Source of the DNA: Chrysemys picta bellii
Taxonomy: Eukaryota > Chordata > Testudines > Emydidae
Direction of reading: 5' to 3'
Assembly: GCF_011386835.1 (NCBI RefSeq)
Contig: NC_088798.1
Span: forward strand, 4,278,001 to 4,342,000
DNA: 64,000 nt
Under the pieces are notes generated by a model that saw only the letters and a program-made list of their open reading frames with translations, was not told the DNA's origin and made no database searches. Shown in pieces: positions 54,961 through 64,000 of this stretch (position 1 is the stretch's first letter; each line of letters begins with the position of its first letter). Made by a program: the position numbers and the translations under genes.

Positions 54961-55731
54961 TCAAAGCCGGGGGGCCTGCAGCCAGGGCTTCCGGAGGAGG
55001 GAACTCGGCCTGGCCATGAGACTCTGCCGTTCCCTACCGGCCCCCTGGGCTAAATCGCACTTTCAAGAGCTGCCCAATTGAGATATTAAAAGAGAGAGAA
55101 AAGGCCCTCCCCCACCAGCCCTCGCGCACACGGATTTCCATGCCTTGACTTTCACAATAAAACGTTTTGGGTTTGGAGGAATTTTTCGTCTTCCACAGCT
55201 TCCAGCCGGATGGGAGAAAGGCCAGCGCGCGACCCGCAGCGCCTTTTCTGCTCTCCCGAAAAGAAAGACGTCAAAGGATCTACGCTCGGCTCCACCCCCC
55301 ACCCCCATCCCGCAGCAAAACTGAAGTTCTTTATATAAATAAACAAACCTGGAAACTCCCCTCCCAGTCACACCGCACCAGCTCACCGCCGGGTCGGGGC
55401 CTTCTGGTTTGTCTGTCAGCTGTTTGCCAACTGCGGGAAAAGTTCTGGGTTTCTCTCCCCTATCCCACATGACAGCCCACCATGACCTACCGGCATTGCC
55501 AACTTTTGTGACTGTTACTATGAGCATCAAGGGACTTGGCGTCTTTTCTTAAAACCCCAGTGGCTGGGGGCAGGGGATTAACAGGCGGCTGGTTTGCTGA
55601 GACCACTGCCCATCGTGCTGGGTGTATAGGCTCATGGACTGTCTGCCTAGTTAACCTGGGTGATAAGCAGCATCCCAATGTGAGCCCCTAGGTTAGCCTA
55701 GCCCAGGGGTGTGAGCATTCCCACAGTGAAG
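54961..55731. other. Gene-free stretch, nothing recognised
   Basis: The longest frame is 155 codons on minus (55063-55530). It opens with frames on both strands, without recognisable domain. TTCGTCTTCCACAG near 55186 is an acceptor-like string without a matching donor. Confidence 0.4.
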
Positions 55732-55739
55732 CCCTAGAG

Positions 55740-56068
55740 CAGTGGTCCCCAAACTTTTTACTTCACCCCCCCTTACTCCTGTCTGTACCCCCCGCCGGGA
55801 GCCAGGGCCGGGAGTGGGGCTGCGGCTCCGGGAGTGGGGATGCGGACAGGGATAAGGGGGCTGAGGCTGGGGCCTCAGCCAGGGACCAGGGCTTGGGATG
55901 TGGGGCTGGCAGTCGGAGCCGGCAGCTGGGACTGGAACCAGGAGCAGAGCTGGGTGGCGCTCCCTCCCCGCCCCCTTTGGGGGCTGGCCCAAGCCCCAGC
56001 TGTGCCCCCCCCCAAACATTCCACCGTGGCCCCCTCCAGAGACGTGCCCCACAGTTTGGGGACCTCTG
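55740..56068. mobile_element. hAT-type element, about 329 bp
   Basis: The left end CAGTGGTCCCCAAACT and the right end AGTTTGGGGACCTCTG are inverted, 15 of 16 matching. Target duplication CCCTAGAG (55732-55739) and CCCTAGAC (56069-56076) differ at one base. The interior is G-rich with GGGAGTGGGG-type repeats. Non-coding. Confidence 0.9.
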
Positions 56069-56136
56069 CCCTAGACTCTCTGTTCTGTTAGCATTTCCAC
56101 CCCTTCCAGCACTGCTGGAGCAGTGGCCGCACTAGG

Positions 56137-56435
56137 CAGGGGTCAGCAACCTTTCAGAAGTGGTGCGCCGAGTCTTCATTTATTCACTCTAATTTCGCGT
56201 GCCAGTAATACATTTTAACGTTTTTAGAAGATCTTTCTCTAAGTCTATAATATAGAACTAAACTATTGTATGTAAAGTAAATAAGGTTTTTAAAATGTTT
56301 AAGAAGCTTCATTTAAAATTAAATTAAAATGCAGAGCCCCCCGGACCGGTGGCCTGGACCCGGGCAGTGTGAGTGCCACTGAAAATCAGCTCGCGTGCCG
56401 CCTTCGGCACACGTGCCATCAGTTGCCTATCCCTG
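56137..56435. mobile_element. hAT-type element, about 299 bp
   Basis: The left end CAGGGGTCAGCAACCTTTC and the right end AGTTGCCTATCCCTG are inverted. Subterminal AGAAGTGGTGCGCCG and CGGCACACGTGCCATC also pair. The flanks GCACTAGG and (G)TGTTAGG agree at five of eight bases, all differences transitions, if one G is lost. The interior is A/T-rich. Confidence 0.8.
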
Positions 56436-56807
56436 TGTTAGGGGAACACCGCGAGACCGTTGCTACGTCCTCACTGGTTCTGCGTTTGTGTGGGGCTGGG
56501 GCCAGATTTCGAGGCTCTCCGGGCGGCCGGGCTGTAAGATTCTTTCCCAATCAATTGTGAGCGTCCTGCAGAGGGAGTTGGGAGCACGCAGCGGAGGGCT
56601 ATCGCCTCAGGTAGTTTAGCCTGTATCCTCCCTGGTTCCAGCCTGAGTGAAAGCAGAACCTGGGAGCTAGCGCACCCCCACCAGCCTGGCTGAAAGCGCC
56701 TCTGAGCCCGGGCAGAGGATTGTATATGTAGATGGTAGACTGGCTTTAGGCTCAACCCAGGGTCAGAGTCAGGGCTAACTGTACAGTGTAGACATAAACA
56801 ATGGGTT
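56436..56807. other. Gene-free stretch; right part may be a repeat end
   Basis: GGCTCAACCCAGGGTCAGAG, then ACTGTACAGTGTAGACATAA (56765-56795) looks like the right end of a GTCTACACT-type miniature element whose left end is lost. Otherwise nothing recognised. Confidence 0.4.
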
Positions 56808-56935
56808 TTGCTTAGATTTGCAAGCTCTTTGGGGGCGGGACCATCTTTTTGTTTTGTCCGTACAGCTCCTAGGATCAAGGGGTCCTGGTGCAGGACTGTG
56901 GCTTCTAGGCGTGACAGTGATACAAAGAACAATAC
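56808..56935 (+). mobile_element. MIR 3' tail
   Basis: GATTTGCAAGCTCTTTGGGG, then GCGGGACCATCTTTTTGTTT, CCGTACAGCTCCTAGGATCA and GGCTTCTAGGCGTGACAGTG. Turtle MIR tail, plus orientation. Confidence 0.75.
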
Positions 56936-57574
56936 TAAGAATCTCAGCTTTGCACCGTGGGTGGAATTAGCTTGAAAACGTGACCCCCCCCACGGCCCCC
57001 TTGGAAAAGCTCCAGCAGCAGACAGCCAATAGACATAATGAACAATGTATTCAAATGTATTTAAAAACCTGATGTTTTTTTTTAACACGTGGTGCTGACG
57101 ATGCTGCGTTCCTCTCCACCAGGGGGTGTCCAGGGTCCGAGCCAGGTAGATGTTCTCACGCTGTCGCTGCTGGAAGATGTGGAAATGTGACTGTGGCAGG
57201 GCGAAGGCATCTTTACCTCTGCCATCTGATCTGTCTCAGATCATGGTTGTAAGGCCTGCAGCCTCCCAACATTTGAGAGGGGCACCTTTTTGGTACAGCT
57301 GTTCCCCAGAGCCCAGCCCATAAAACACCTGCTCCCCACCTGAGCGGAGAGAGGAGGGCGGTGTTTCCTGAGCTCTTTGTTCAGTGCGTAGATGCCAAGG
57401 TGGTTGGTGCCTTGGCCAGAGAGATGAGATTCCAGACTAAAGCCATGTCTCTCTTAGGAAATTTCACTGGTTAAAACCCGTCTCTTAGCACTTGGCTCAG
57501 CTGACTACAACCCCGGGACCAGTGAAGACAAAATTACGTCATGTCCACTGGTCAGAGGTAAACTCCACTTTCAC
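56936..57574. other. Gene-free stretch, nothing recognised
   Basis: CCACCAGGGGGTGTCCAGG near 57117 misses the CTCF core at the key cytosine (position 12) and is therefore not listed as a site. Confidence 0.4.
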
Positions 57575-57790
57575 GGAGTTCAAGGCCAGCAGGGGCTATT
57601 AGCTCATCTAGTCTGACCTCTTGTACAGCGCAGGCCTGTCTCCAGTCATGGATAATCACTGAAGTCCCCAAGCCCCTGAAATCCCAGAATGCACCTGGCC
57701 AATTCTGCAGGGGAGACGGAAATCCTTCCTGACCCTTGCAGGTCACCTGCTGAAGCCCTGAAGCATGAGACTTGAGCAGGCTGAGGTGAG
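57575..57790 (-). mobile_element. CR1-type 3' end, reverse
   Basis: TCACGGAGTTCAAGGCCAGC, then TAGCTCATCTAGTCTGACCT, CTTGTACAGCGCAGGCCTGT and GGAAATCCTTCCTGACCC. Reverse CR1 3' UTR. Confidence 0.8.
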
Positions 57791-57811
57791 GCGGAGTGGA
57801 AACCTTGCTCC

Positions 57812-58075
57812 CATTTATTATTTGTATAACAGTAGCACCTAGAGGCCTCAACTGAGGTCAGGTCCCTATTGGGCTGGGTGCTGTACAGACACCTAGTGAA
57901 AGACAGTTCTAGCCCCAAACATACAATCTATGCAGACAAAGGGTGAGAGGGGAATCTGAGGCACAGAGAAGGACAATGACTTGCCCAAGGTCACCTAGCA
58001 GGTCAGTGGCAAAGCCAAGGCTAGAACCAGATGTCCTGAGTCCAAGTACTGGTCTTGCCCATGTGGCAATGTCTC
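57812..58075 (-). mobile_element. MIR-type SINE, near complete, reverse
   Basis: TTATTTGTATAACAGTAGCA, CCTAGAGGCCTCAACTGAGG, GGGCTGGGTGCTGTACAGAC, CTGAGGCACAGAGAAGGACA, GACTTGCCCAAGGTCACCTA, then GAACCAGATGTCCTGAGTCC. The full MIR order in reverse. Confidence 0.9.
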
Positions 58076-58479
58076 TCTCCTTGGTTGTCTATATGAGACT
58101 TCATTGCCTAAGTTAACAGCACTCCGCAGTGTATTGATCTGGATGGAGCCCGCTATCCTTTATCTGAGTCATGTTTAACCGAAGCAAATGATAACCTAAG
58201 CACGAGAAAGTTATTTAAATACAGCCTCAGGTTATGGATCTAACACGCTGGGTCAAACCCTCCTGTGGGGTAACTCTGCTGGGCTCACCGAAGTCAATGG
58301 AATTACTTGATTTTCAACAATTCCTGACTTTACGAAAAAACACGTAGACGTAATATTGCTTCTCCAATGCCTCCCATCCAGGGATCTCCAAGTGCTTTTA
58401 TGCTAGCAAAAATGTTGGGAGGGGATATGAAGCCATGTTTCAGAGATTAAGCTAATCTCTATCTACGAGGGGCTAGAAG
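58076..58479. other. Gene-free stretch, nothing recognised
   Basis: A short old remnant (GGGTAACTCTGCTGGGCTCA, then CCGAAGTCAATGGAATTAC) lies near 58265-58310. Otherwise unique. Confidence 0.4.
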
Positions 58480-58575
58480 GTGTCGAGCAGTGACTTACCC
58501 AAGGTCACCCAGCAGGTCAGTGGCAGAGTCAGGATTAGAACTCTGCTCTCCTGACTCCCAGCCACATAACAGACC
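58480..58575 (-). mobile_element. MIR fragment, reverse
   Basis: GTGACTTACCCAAGGTCACC, then CAGCAGGTCAGTGGCAGAGT and CAGGATTAGAACTCTGCTCT. MIR core and head in reverse. Confidence 0.8.
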
Positions 58576-59228
58576 TGCAGCTCCTTCCGCTGAGTCCTGT
58601 GCTGCAGACCCTGAGCCAGCCAGCTGTAATGCGTTATGTTTTCATTAACGTTTCCACAGAGCACCCAGGAAAAAACCAGTCTCTTTTTTATGGAAAAGTC
58701 ACATTTCATCCAGGCCGCTCAGGCTCTTGGTGGCAGGACGAGCAGGGGTTCGGAAGGAGAGGGAGCTTGCCAGGGGAAGGAAATGGTATTAAATTGATCA
58801 AGAGACCAAGAGTGAATTTTTTTGGGGTCTTTTGGGTTTGGCAGCTGGAGCTGGCGTAACATAGACATCTGAGCTGGGCGCGCGTTTCTTTTTTCCAGTG
58901 GTCTGTCAGCTTGTGAGAGCTGTCTGCTTCACCATCCGCAGCTCAGACAAGCCCGTTCTGCTCTGCCGTGCAGAGCGAAGCTGGGCCACGCTGAGCTGCC
59001 AGCAGGATCGCTTCCCACAGGGAAAGCGTTTTGCGCAGGAGGAGGAGCTGGTGGGTGCTCCCACGTACGGACAACACTTTGGCTCCCGCAGTACAGGGTC
59101 TGCAGAAATGACCCACGCTCGGCCTGATCCTCAACTAGGTCACATGTTTGCTCATCTCATTATACTATACATATCCTATATTAGACTCTGATACGGCGTC
59201 TTTGCATTTACACTGCCAGAGCAGAGCC
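58576..59228. other. Gene-free stretch, nothing recognised
   Basis: Unique sequence. A minus frame of 63 codons and a plus frame of 97 codons overlap near 58.9-59.2 kb. Confidence 0.4.
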
Positions 59229-59400
59229 CGAGAGTATGTCTACATTGCAACTGGGGTGTGTGCGCGTGCGTGACGTTAGCAGGGAATCCATGGTCACATG
59301 GGCTATCAGTCTGGGTCGTTACCCAGGATTTTGGGTGGGCTCGATGCCCGGGCTGCTGCAGCTTCCCTGCCATTGGATGTATCTCGGTGTGTGGACGGAC
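59229..59400. mobile_element. DNA-transposon-type repeat, GTCTACATT end
   Basis: AGTATGTCTACATTGCAACT, then CATGGGCTATCAGTCTGGGT, CGTTACCCAGGATTTTGGGT and GGGCTCGATGCCCGGGCTGC. I recall this as a turtle miniature element. The right end is decayed. Confidence 0.55.
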
Positions 59401-59404
59401 CCTC

Positions 59405-59520
59405 CAAGTAAATGACAATCGGGCCCATTCTCTCTCAGTCCGCACTCTCCGACACTGGTGTCACGCCACTGATCTCGCTCTGGTTACTGCTGATTCACAC
59501 TGGGGTAAATAAAAGGCCTC
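59405..59520. repeat. Old interspersed repeat remnant
   Basis: CAATCGGGCCCATTCTCTCT, then GGTGTCACGCCACTGATCTC and TTCACACTGGGGTAAATAAA. Resembles an ancient amniote repeat ('gatttacaccagtgtaa' type). Confidence 0.45.
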
Positions 59521-59804
59521 GTGTTTCTTTGATTGTTTATTTTTTTAAAGCCACTGCGGTGTTTTGGCTAAAGCTTTCTGCCCCAGCTGGGTCCAGTCTC
59601 TTACTGACACCCCTTGGCATTCCCCTCAGCGGTCACACTTCTCTCTCCATCCACATTAGGAGCCTGCTTCTGATCTCAGGTGGCTTTTCCCCTGGTGGAA
59701 CACGGACTTCCCTGGGTGTGCTTGGCACGGCAGGAAATCAGGCCTCAGCCACCAGCCATCTGAAGCCCCTCAGCGTCCAAGGCTGCTCTTGAAAATGTTG
59801 CATT
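59521..59804. other. Gene-free stretch, nothing recognised
   Basis: A T-rich start, then mixed unique sequence. Confidence 0.4.
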
Positions 59805-59890
59805 CAGTGTCTCGCTCGAGGTCATGAGGCTGACGGAGCTGGGATGAGAACCCAGTGCCCTGGCATGAGCCACTAGACCATAACCCGCCC
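59805..59890 (-). mobile_element. MIR fragment, reverse
   Basis: AGGTCATGAGGCTGACGGAG, then CTGGGATGAGAACCCAGTGC, GAGCCACTAGACCATAACC. MIR head in reverse. Confidence 0.65.
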
Positions 59891-60130
59891 CCTGAAAAGG
59901 GGCTGGAAGAAGAGATGGTGATTTGAGAGAGGACTAAGGCTAGACCTGTAAGAGGCCACATTCCTCGCCCCAGACCTTGGTGATTTGTTCCACCTGTAGC
60001 AGTGGAGGACCAGAGGTGGTGTTCGGGAAGGGAGGGGTTTGCACTCAGGGTTAGGAGCTGTAACTGGAATGTGGTGGATTCCTCCCCTCCCCGCCCCCCG
60101 GCTTTGAGGAGGCTGCTGCCTTCATTTCTT
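59891..60130. other. Short unique stretch
   Basis: Nothing recognised. Confidence 0.35.
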
Positions 60131-60265
60131 TCTATATGCATCCGAAGAAGTGGGCTGTAGTCCACGAAAGCTTATGCTCTAATAAATTTGTTAGTCTCTA
60201 AGGTGCCACAAGTCCTCCTGTTCTTCTTTTTGCGGATACAGACTAACACGGCTGCTACTCTGTTG
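60131..60265 (+). mobile_element. Penelope-like/terminal repeat fragment, copy C
   Basis: TGCATCCGAAGAAGTGGGCT, GTAGTCCACGAAAGCTTATG, CTCTAATAAATTTGTTAGTC, AAGGTGCCACAAGTCCTCC, then GCGGATACAGACTAACACGG and CTGCTACTCTG. This is the best-kept of the three copies and shows the full 3' terminus. Confidence 0.8.
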
Positions 60266-60544
60266 CACTAAGTTATTTTTCCATTTCCAGGGCCAAACGA
60301 AGGCAGGCCTGGAGAAGAGAGGATTGCTCATGGGAAAGCAAAGAGCATGTTAGCCCATTGAGCGGGTTTCAGCAACCTTCCTGCTGCCTCCAGTAACTCC
60401 CTCACTGCTGGGCTGATTAATGTGCTGTATGTACCTATGGAGAATGTTAAAGCAGTGCCCAGACTTGGAAGGAAGGGTGAGAACTTGGCACAAAGGAGGG
60501 GTTAAGGGATAATTTTTATTGGTTTTAGGGAGCTGTACGGGCAT
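60266..60544. other. Short unique stretch
   Basis: Nothing recognised. Confidence 0.35.
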
Positions 60545-60715
60545 ATAGCAAGAGGCTCAACAGACAAAGCAGCGCTACCATCCCCATTTTATGGGTGGGG
60601 AACTGACGTACAGACAAAGTGACTTGCCCAAGGCCACTCAGGGAGTCGGTGGCAGAGCCAGGAATCAAACCCACGTCTCCTGGATCTGCAGCCAGTGTCT
60701 CAGCCACAAAAACAA
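60545..60715 (-). mobile_element. MIR-type SINE, reverse
   Basis: ACCATCCCCATTTTATGGGT, then GACAAAGTGACTTGCCCAAG, GAGTCGGTGGCAGAGCCAGG and AATCAAACCCACGTCTCCTG. MIR core and head in reverse. Confidence 0.85.
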
Positions 60716-61534
60716 ACTTCCTCTGCTACTCATTGCCCAGTGGCTGGGATGGCACCCGGTTGCGTTAAAGTGCTTTGGGAGATCGGGCTACTCCTTACTG
60801 CAGTACCAGCATCGTAGGCAGCTAGGTTGGGAGGAGCCTGCTATGATTGATGCAGGATGTGGGGCCCTAGGAAGTCATGTAGCACGATAGGAGGGAGGAA
60901 AGTAGGCTGGGGGGCAGAGTTGCTGGGGTGCAGGGTGGGTGGTTGATCAGAGCATGTTTCATTGAAGGGTCACAGCAGGCATGATGGGAGCCTGTAGGTG
61001 TAGGCTGGGAGGAGGTTGCTAGATGAATGAAGGTCTCAGAAGTACGGGGTCCATTCTGGCCATAGGCATTGTACGTGCCTCAGGCTGGCTCTGAGCACAG
61101 GAGATCCTGCTCCGTTCTCTGCATGGCTCAGGGTCAGCAAATTTCCCCGGGTTGTCCGGGGCCTGAAGAGATCCCACCAAGGCTCCCAGCTATTCGAGTG
61201 TCCGTCTGTGGCACTAATGGAGTTCAACACAGAGAGCAGATGTTGTCGCCGTCTGGTTACCCACCCAGGCGGCAGTCCTGCGTTGTTTTTATTTCTCGTA
61301 ACAGTCGGAGCTGAGGAAGGGGAGGGCTCCAAGGCAGAGCTGAGGAAGGGGAGGGCTCCAAGGCGGAGCTGAGGATTGGTGAAGGTGCACTGCGAGAGAT
61401 GGCTGGAAGGCACAGCTGCAGAGGAGCTCAGAAGGAGCCCTGGGAAATGGCCCTATGTAGTTTCTCAGCCTGGTAGTCTTGAGTGCTGTTGTAATAGGAA
61501 TCCTTGTTGGCATGTAGATAGGACCTTTCATTTA
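60716..61534. other. Gene-free stretch with a short tandem duplication
   Basis: At about 61308-61375 the phrase GAGCTGAGGAAGGGGAGGGC is repeated after 29 bases, followed by a third partial GGAGCTGAGGATTGG. Otherwise unique. Confidence 0.5.
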
Positions 61535-61695
61535 CATGTCTCAGCATTCAGGGACCTGGGCCAGCATTATTATCCCCATTCTACAGATAGAGAAGTTGAG
61601 GCCAGAAAGTTTAAGTGACTTGTCCAAGGTTACTCAGCAAGTCAGTGGAAGAGCAAGGAATCAGGTCCCCCAAATCCCAGTGCCAGGTTCTTATT
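61535..61695 (-). mobile_element. MIR-type SINE, reverse
   Basis: TTATTATCCCCATTCTACAG, then ATAGAGAAGTTGAGGCCAGA, GTGACTTGTCCAAGGTTACT, and AGTCAGTGGAAGAGCAAGGA. Reverse MIR. Confidence 0.85.
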
Positions 61696-61837
61696 ACCCA
61701 ACCACCAGCTCTACCCTCCCCCTACACACTTTCCCCATGTCTGCCTCCTATCCAGAGGGGCCCGTCCCTGTTTGCCTTCCTCCCCCAACAGTATGCTTTC
61801 CAGCCCAAGCTGCTGCGGGTGGATTGGGTTGGGACAT

Positions 61838-62090
61838 TTAGCATGGTCTTGTAGTTATTAAGGCCCTGAACAGAGACTTGGGAGATCTAGGTCCCACCTC
61901 TGACACCAACTTTCCGTGTGACCTTGGCCAAATCGTTTAATCTTTCTGGGCCTCAGTCTGCCATTTGCAAAATTGGGTTAATAACACTAGTTTGTCCTTT
62001 TAGATTATAAGCTCTTTGGGGCAGGGGCTGCCTCTGACCAGCCCACGGGGGCCATGATCTCAGTCAGGACCTCTATTCGCTATTGTCACA
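61838..62090 (+). mobile_element. MIR-type SINE, near complete
   Basis: GCATGGTCTTGTAGTTATTA, then TGACCTTGGCCAAATCGTTT, GGGCCTCAGTCTGCCATTTG, GATTATAAGCTCTTTGGGGC and AGGGGCTGCCTCTGACC. Head, core and tail in plus orientation. Confidence 0.85.
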
Positions 62091-63913
62091 TAAATAACAA
62101 AGGCGAGCTTCCGTCCAAACCCTTCCACTGGGTCCCTGCCTCAGGCCGGAAGCCTCTGCTGGGAATGTCTCTCTTCAGACAGTAGGAGGCCAGGAATATC
62201 CGGGGAAGGGTGCTCAAGTTACCCGAAACCATAACAAAACTGCCACAAGGCGGATGAGCAGAGCTGTCTGCCCGAGGACATTTCAGCAAGGCTGTTTGCT
62301 GAACAAGCTAAACAAGACGTTCAAACACTACCGACAAGATGAACAGGTCCATCTCCAGCACCCCTCTTTCTGAGGCACCCCAGGGTTCCCCTTGTCATCG
62401 TCCTTGTTACGGAGACAATGACTAGAGAGGAAGAGACAGGATCTGATTGGTGAAGGCAGCAGACTCGGGTTCTCTCTGAATTGAGGAACAGGGGTGAATA
62501 AAACCCGGCCATACTAACCTGTCCTACTGGGGTAGCTGGCTGCCTGGGGATGGAGGAGGGTTCAGTACGTGCTGTTGTCATTTGGCACCATACCGCTCTG
62601 CCCAGTCAAATAAATGTTTCTCCAGCTCTCGCTTCATTACAGAAAAACAGGTCTGCCCTGTTAAAAGCGGCCAGGAGGGGAGGAACGGGACGCCGTTGGA
62701 GATGGAAGCAGCATTCGGAACCTTTCATGTACCAGCTTGCTGGTTTGACTCCCGCCCAGGTCAATCGTGACCCAACCTGATACTGTCTGATGTGGGTTTG
62801 GTGGACCTTGTCCTGTTCCCCGGAAGAGTTTTCATAAGCGCTCGGCACCGGCCCGCTGCCATCCCTATCCTGGATGGTTTACTAATGACTTCAGCGGGAG
62901 CAGAGAGAGGCCAGTGCTGCGCGCTGGTCAGAATCCCACATCCACAGCAGGGAGAACGCCATCCAACCAGCTGGTCCCTGCTTGGGGCGCTTTGGCAGTG
63001 GGACCCAGGCGGTAGCTGACTGTTTGAGCCTAGGGCGTGACTTCTCCACGTTTGGCTCCATGCAGAGACTGAAACCAAAGGCCTCCTGGGACTGACCTGG
63101 GCATAAGCTGAAGCTCTCAGTTCAGGTGCCGGGGTTGACCCGTTTGCCTTGGCGCATTATGGACGCCAGCACGTTCCACCCGCATTGCATTCGCTGAGAC
63201 CGTGTATGGCCAAGGCAGCGTCGTCGACTTGTTCTTTCCTGTGACGTTGCTGCTGAAGAGGAGGTTGGGGCGTTCTCAGGAGTGCCGAATTGTGCTCCCC
63301 GGTAAAGTATTGCCCACTACTCAGTAAGCGGGGTTGAGGAGCATCCAGAAGGCAGGATTCCCTGGCGTGGCTGTGTCCTGCCCTGGAGTCAGAAGAGGCA
63401 GTAAGGATGGACACATTGATCTGGATGAAGTAGGTACCATCCTTATAGGTGCCTAGAGCCTGACATCTCATGTGCTGGGGCTGGAAATATGGCAGCAGAG
63501 CATTCTCGTGGTGACAACCTGTTCTTGGGATGGGCCTGTGCCCACAAGCCATCTGCACACCGAGCTCCAGCCGGACTCCGTGGGAGCCTTGCCCAGAGAG
63601 GGTGGCCAGGCCTGAGAGGCTGCGCTGAGCAGACCAAGCAGCACCTCTGAACCCTTTTGAAGTAACACCGTGTAAATGCCTAGACACTGAGTTCAGGTTG
63701 AAGCAGATGCTGCTTGTGCAGGACTCCATATTGATCTCCCGCCAAGGCTGCTTGGGATGGGAAGTGCAAGTCAAAGAGCAGAAAGATAGTCTTGCCTTCT
63801 CGGACTCAGGCAGGTAAGAGACTCCTCTCTGGATGTCCACTGTCAGTACAGCCAGTTATAACGTACGTTTATTTCTGAGAAGATGCCAGCCGCCTCCCGG
63901 AACGGAGGGAAGA
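62091..63913. other. Gene-free stretch, nothing recognised
   Basis: The longest frame is 227 codons on minus (63157-63840). It is cysteine/serine-rich with no recognisable domain, and other frames open across the same bases. Confidence 0.4.
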
Positions 63914-64000
63914 TTAGAGCCCTGCAAATCCAGATCTGCACTTTATATCTGCGGATGCGGTTGTACCGTTTACCATCTTTGCGGATCGGGTGTGGAGCCA
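63914..64000 (+). mobile_element. hAT-type repeat, left part, cut by the window edge
   Basis: TAGAGCCCTGCAAATCCAGA, then TCTGCACTTTATATCTGCGG and ATGCGGTTGTACCGTTTACC. I recall a turtle element with TAGAGCCCTGCAAATC-type inverted ends. The right end is outside the window. Confidence 0.55.

Noticed and set aside
57116..57130. CCACCAGGGGGTGTC as a CTCF site
   Set aside because: Position 12 of the core is T where the essential C should be, so binding is unlikely.
63157..63840. 227-codon minus frame
   Set aside because: No domain, several other frames open over the same bases, and no splice or start context of note.

Overview
This window looks like nuclear DNA of a turtle, most likely a cryptodire. 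The evidence is repeat content, not genes. There are many CR1 LINE fragments of the kind turtles carry, including reverse-transcriptase C-terminal reading frames and a TTCTATGATTCTATG 3' tail. There is one tRNA-derived SINE with intact pol III A and B boxes, of the type described from cryptodiran turtles. There are about twenty MIR/CORE-type SINE pieces and several hAT-type miniature transposons with 8-bp target duplications. I recognise no complete host protein-coding gene, rRNA, tRNA gene or CRISPR. Almost all open frames here look like chance or repeat-derived frames, so I treat the window as intergenic or intronic. Family identities come from memory of turtle repeats; no search was run.

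Layout. 1-0.4 kb: 3' end of a CR1. 0.4-8.5 kb: mostly unique sequence with MIR pieces, a Penelope-like terminal fragment and two CTCF-type motifs. 8.5-15 kb: MIR pieces, then GC-rich sequence with a third CTCF-type motif facing the first two, then a probable conserved regulatory element near 15 kb. 15.6-21.2 kb: a ~1.3-kb interspersed repeat with a CR1 piece inside it, a CpG-rich patch with a TATA-like box, a 938-bp foldback hAT element with a perfect 8-bp target duplication, and a G-rich minisatellite. 22-27.4 kb: a hAT miniature element, a CR1 interrupted by an opposite-strand CR1, an unknown element with inverted arms, and tandem MIRs. 27.56-27.91 kb: the best host-exon candidate in the window. 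It has a TACTAAC branch point, a pyrimidine tract, a short exon with an ATG in strong initiation context, a GTGAGT donor, a second acceptor in frame, and an AATAAA.

28-33 kb: GC-rich unique sequence, a CTCF-type motif, and a second, inverted copy of the 15.6-kb repeat. 33.7-37.4 kb: several short stretches dense in homeodomain, SOX, NF-Y and HNF1-like sites, together resembling a cluster of conserved non-coding elements. 38.7-43 kb: MIRs, the tRNA-type SINE and a CR1 remnant. 43.5-57 kb: hAT elements with recognisable target duplications, several CR1s (the longest at 48.7-49.7 kb), and another homeodomain-rich candidate enhancer at 54.6-54.96 kb. 57-64 kb: mainly reverse-oriented MIR pieces, a Penelope-like terminus and, at the right edge, the start of another terminal-inverted-repeat element.

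What may be functional is regulatory: candidate CTCF sites, candidate enhancers and possibly a short spliced transcript. All of it needs comparison with other turtles and with RNA data.
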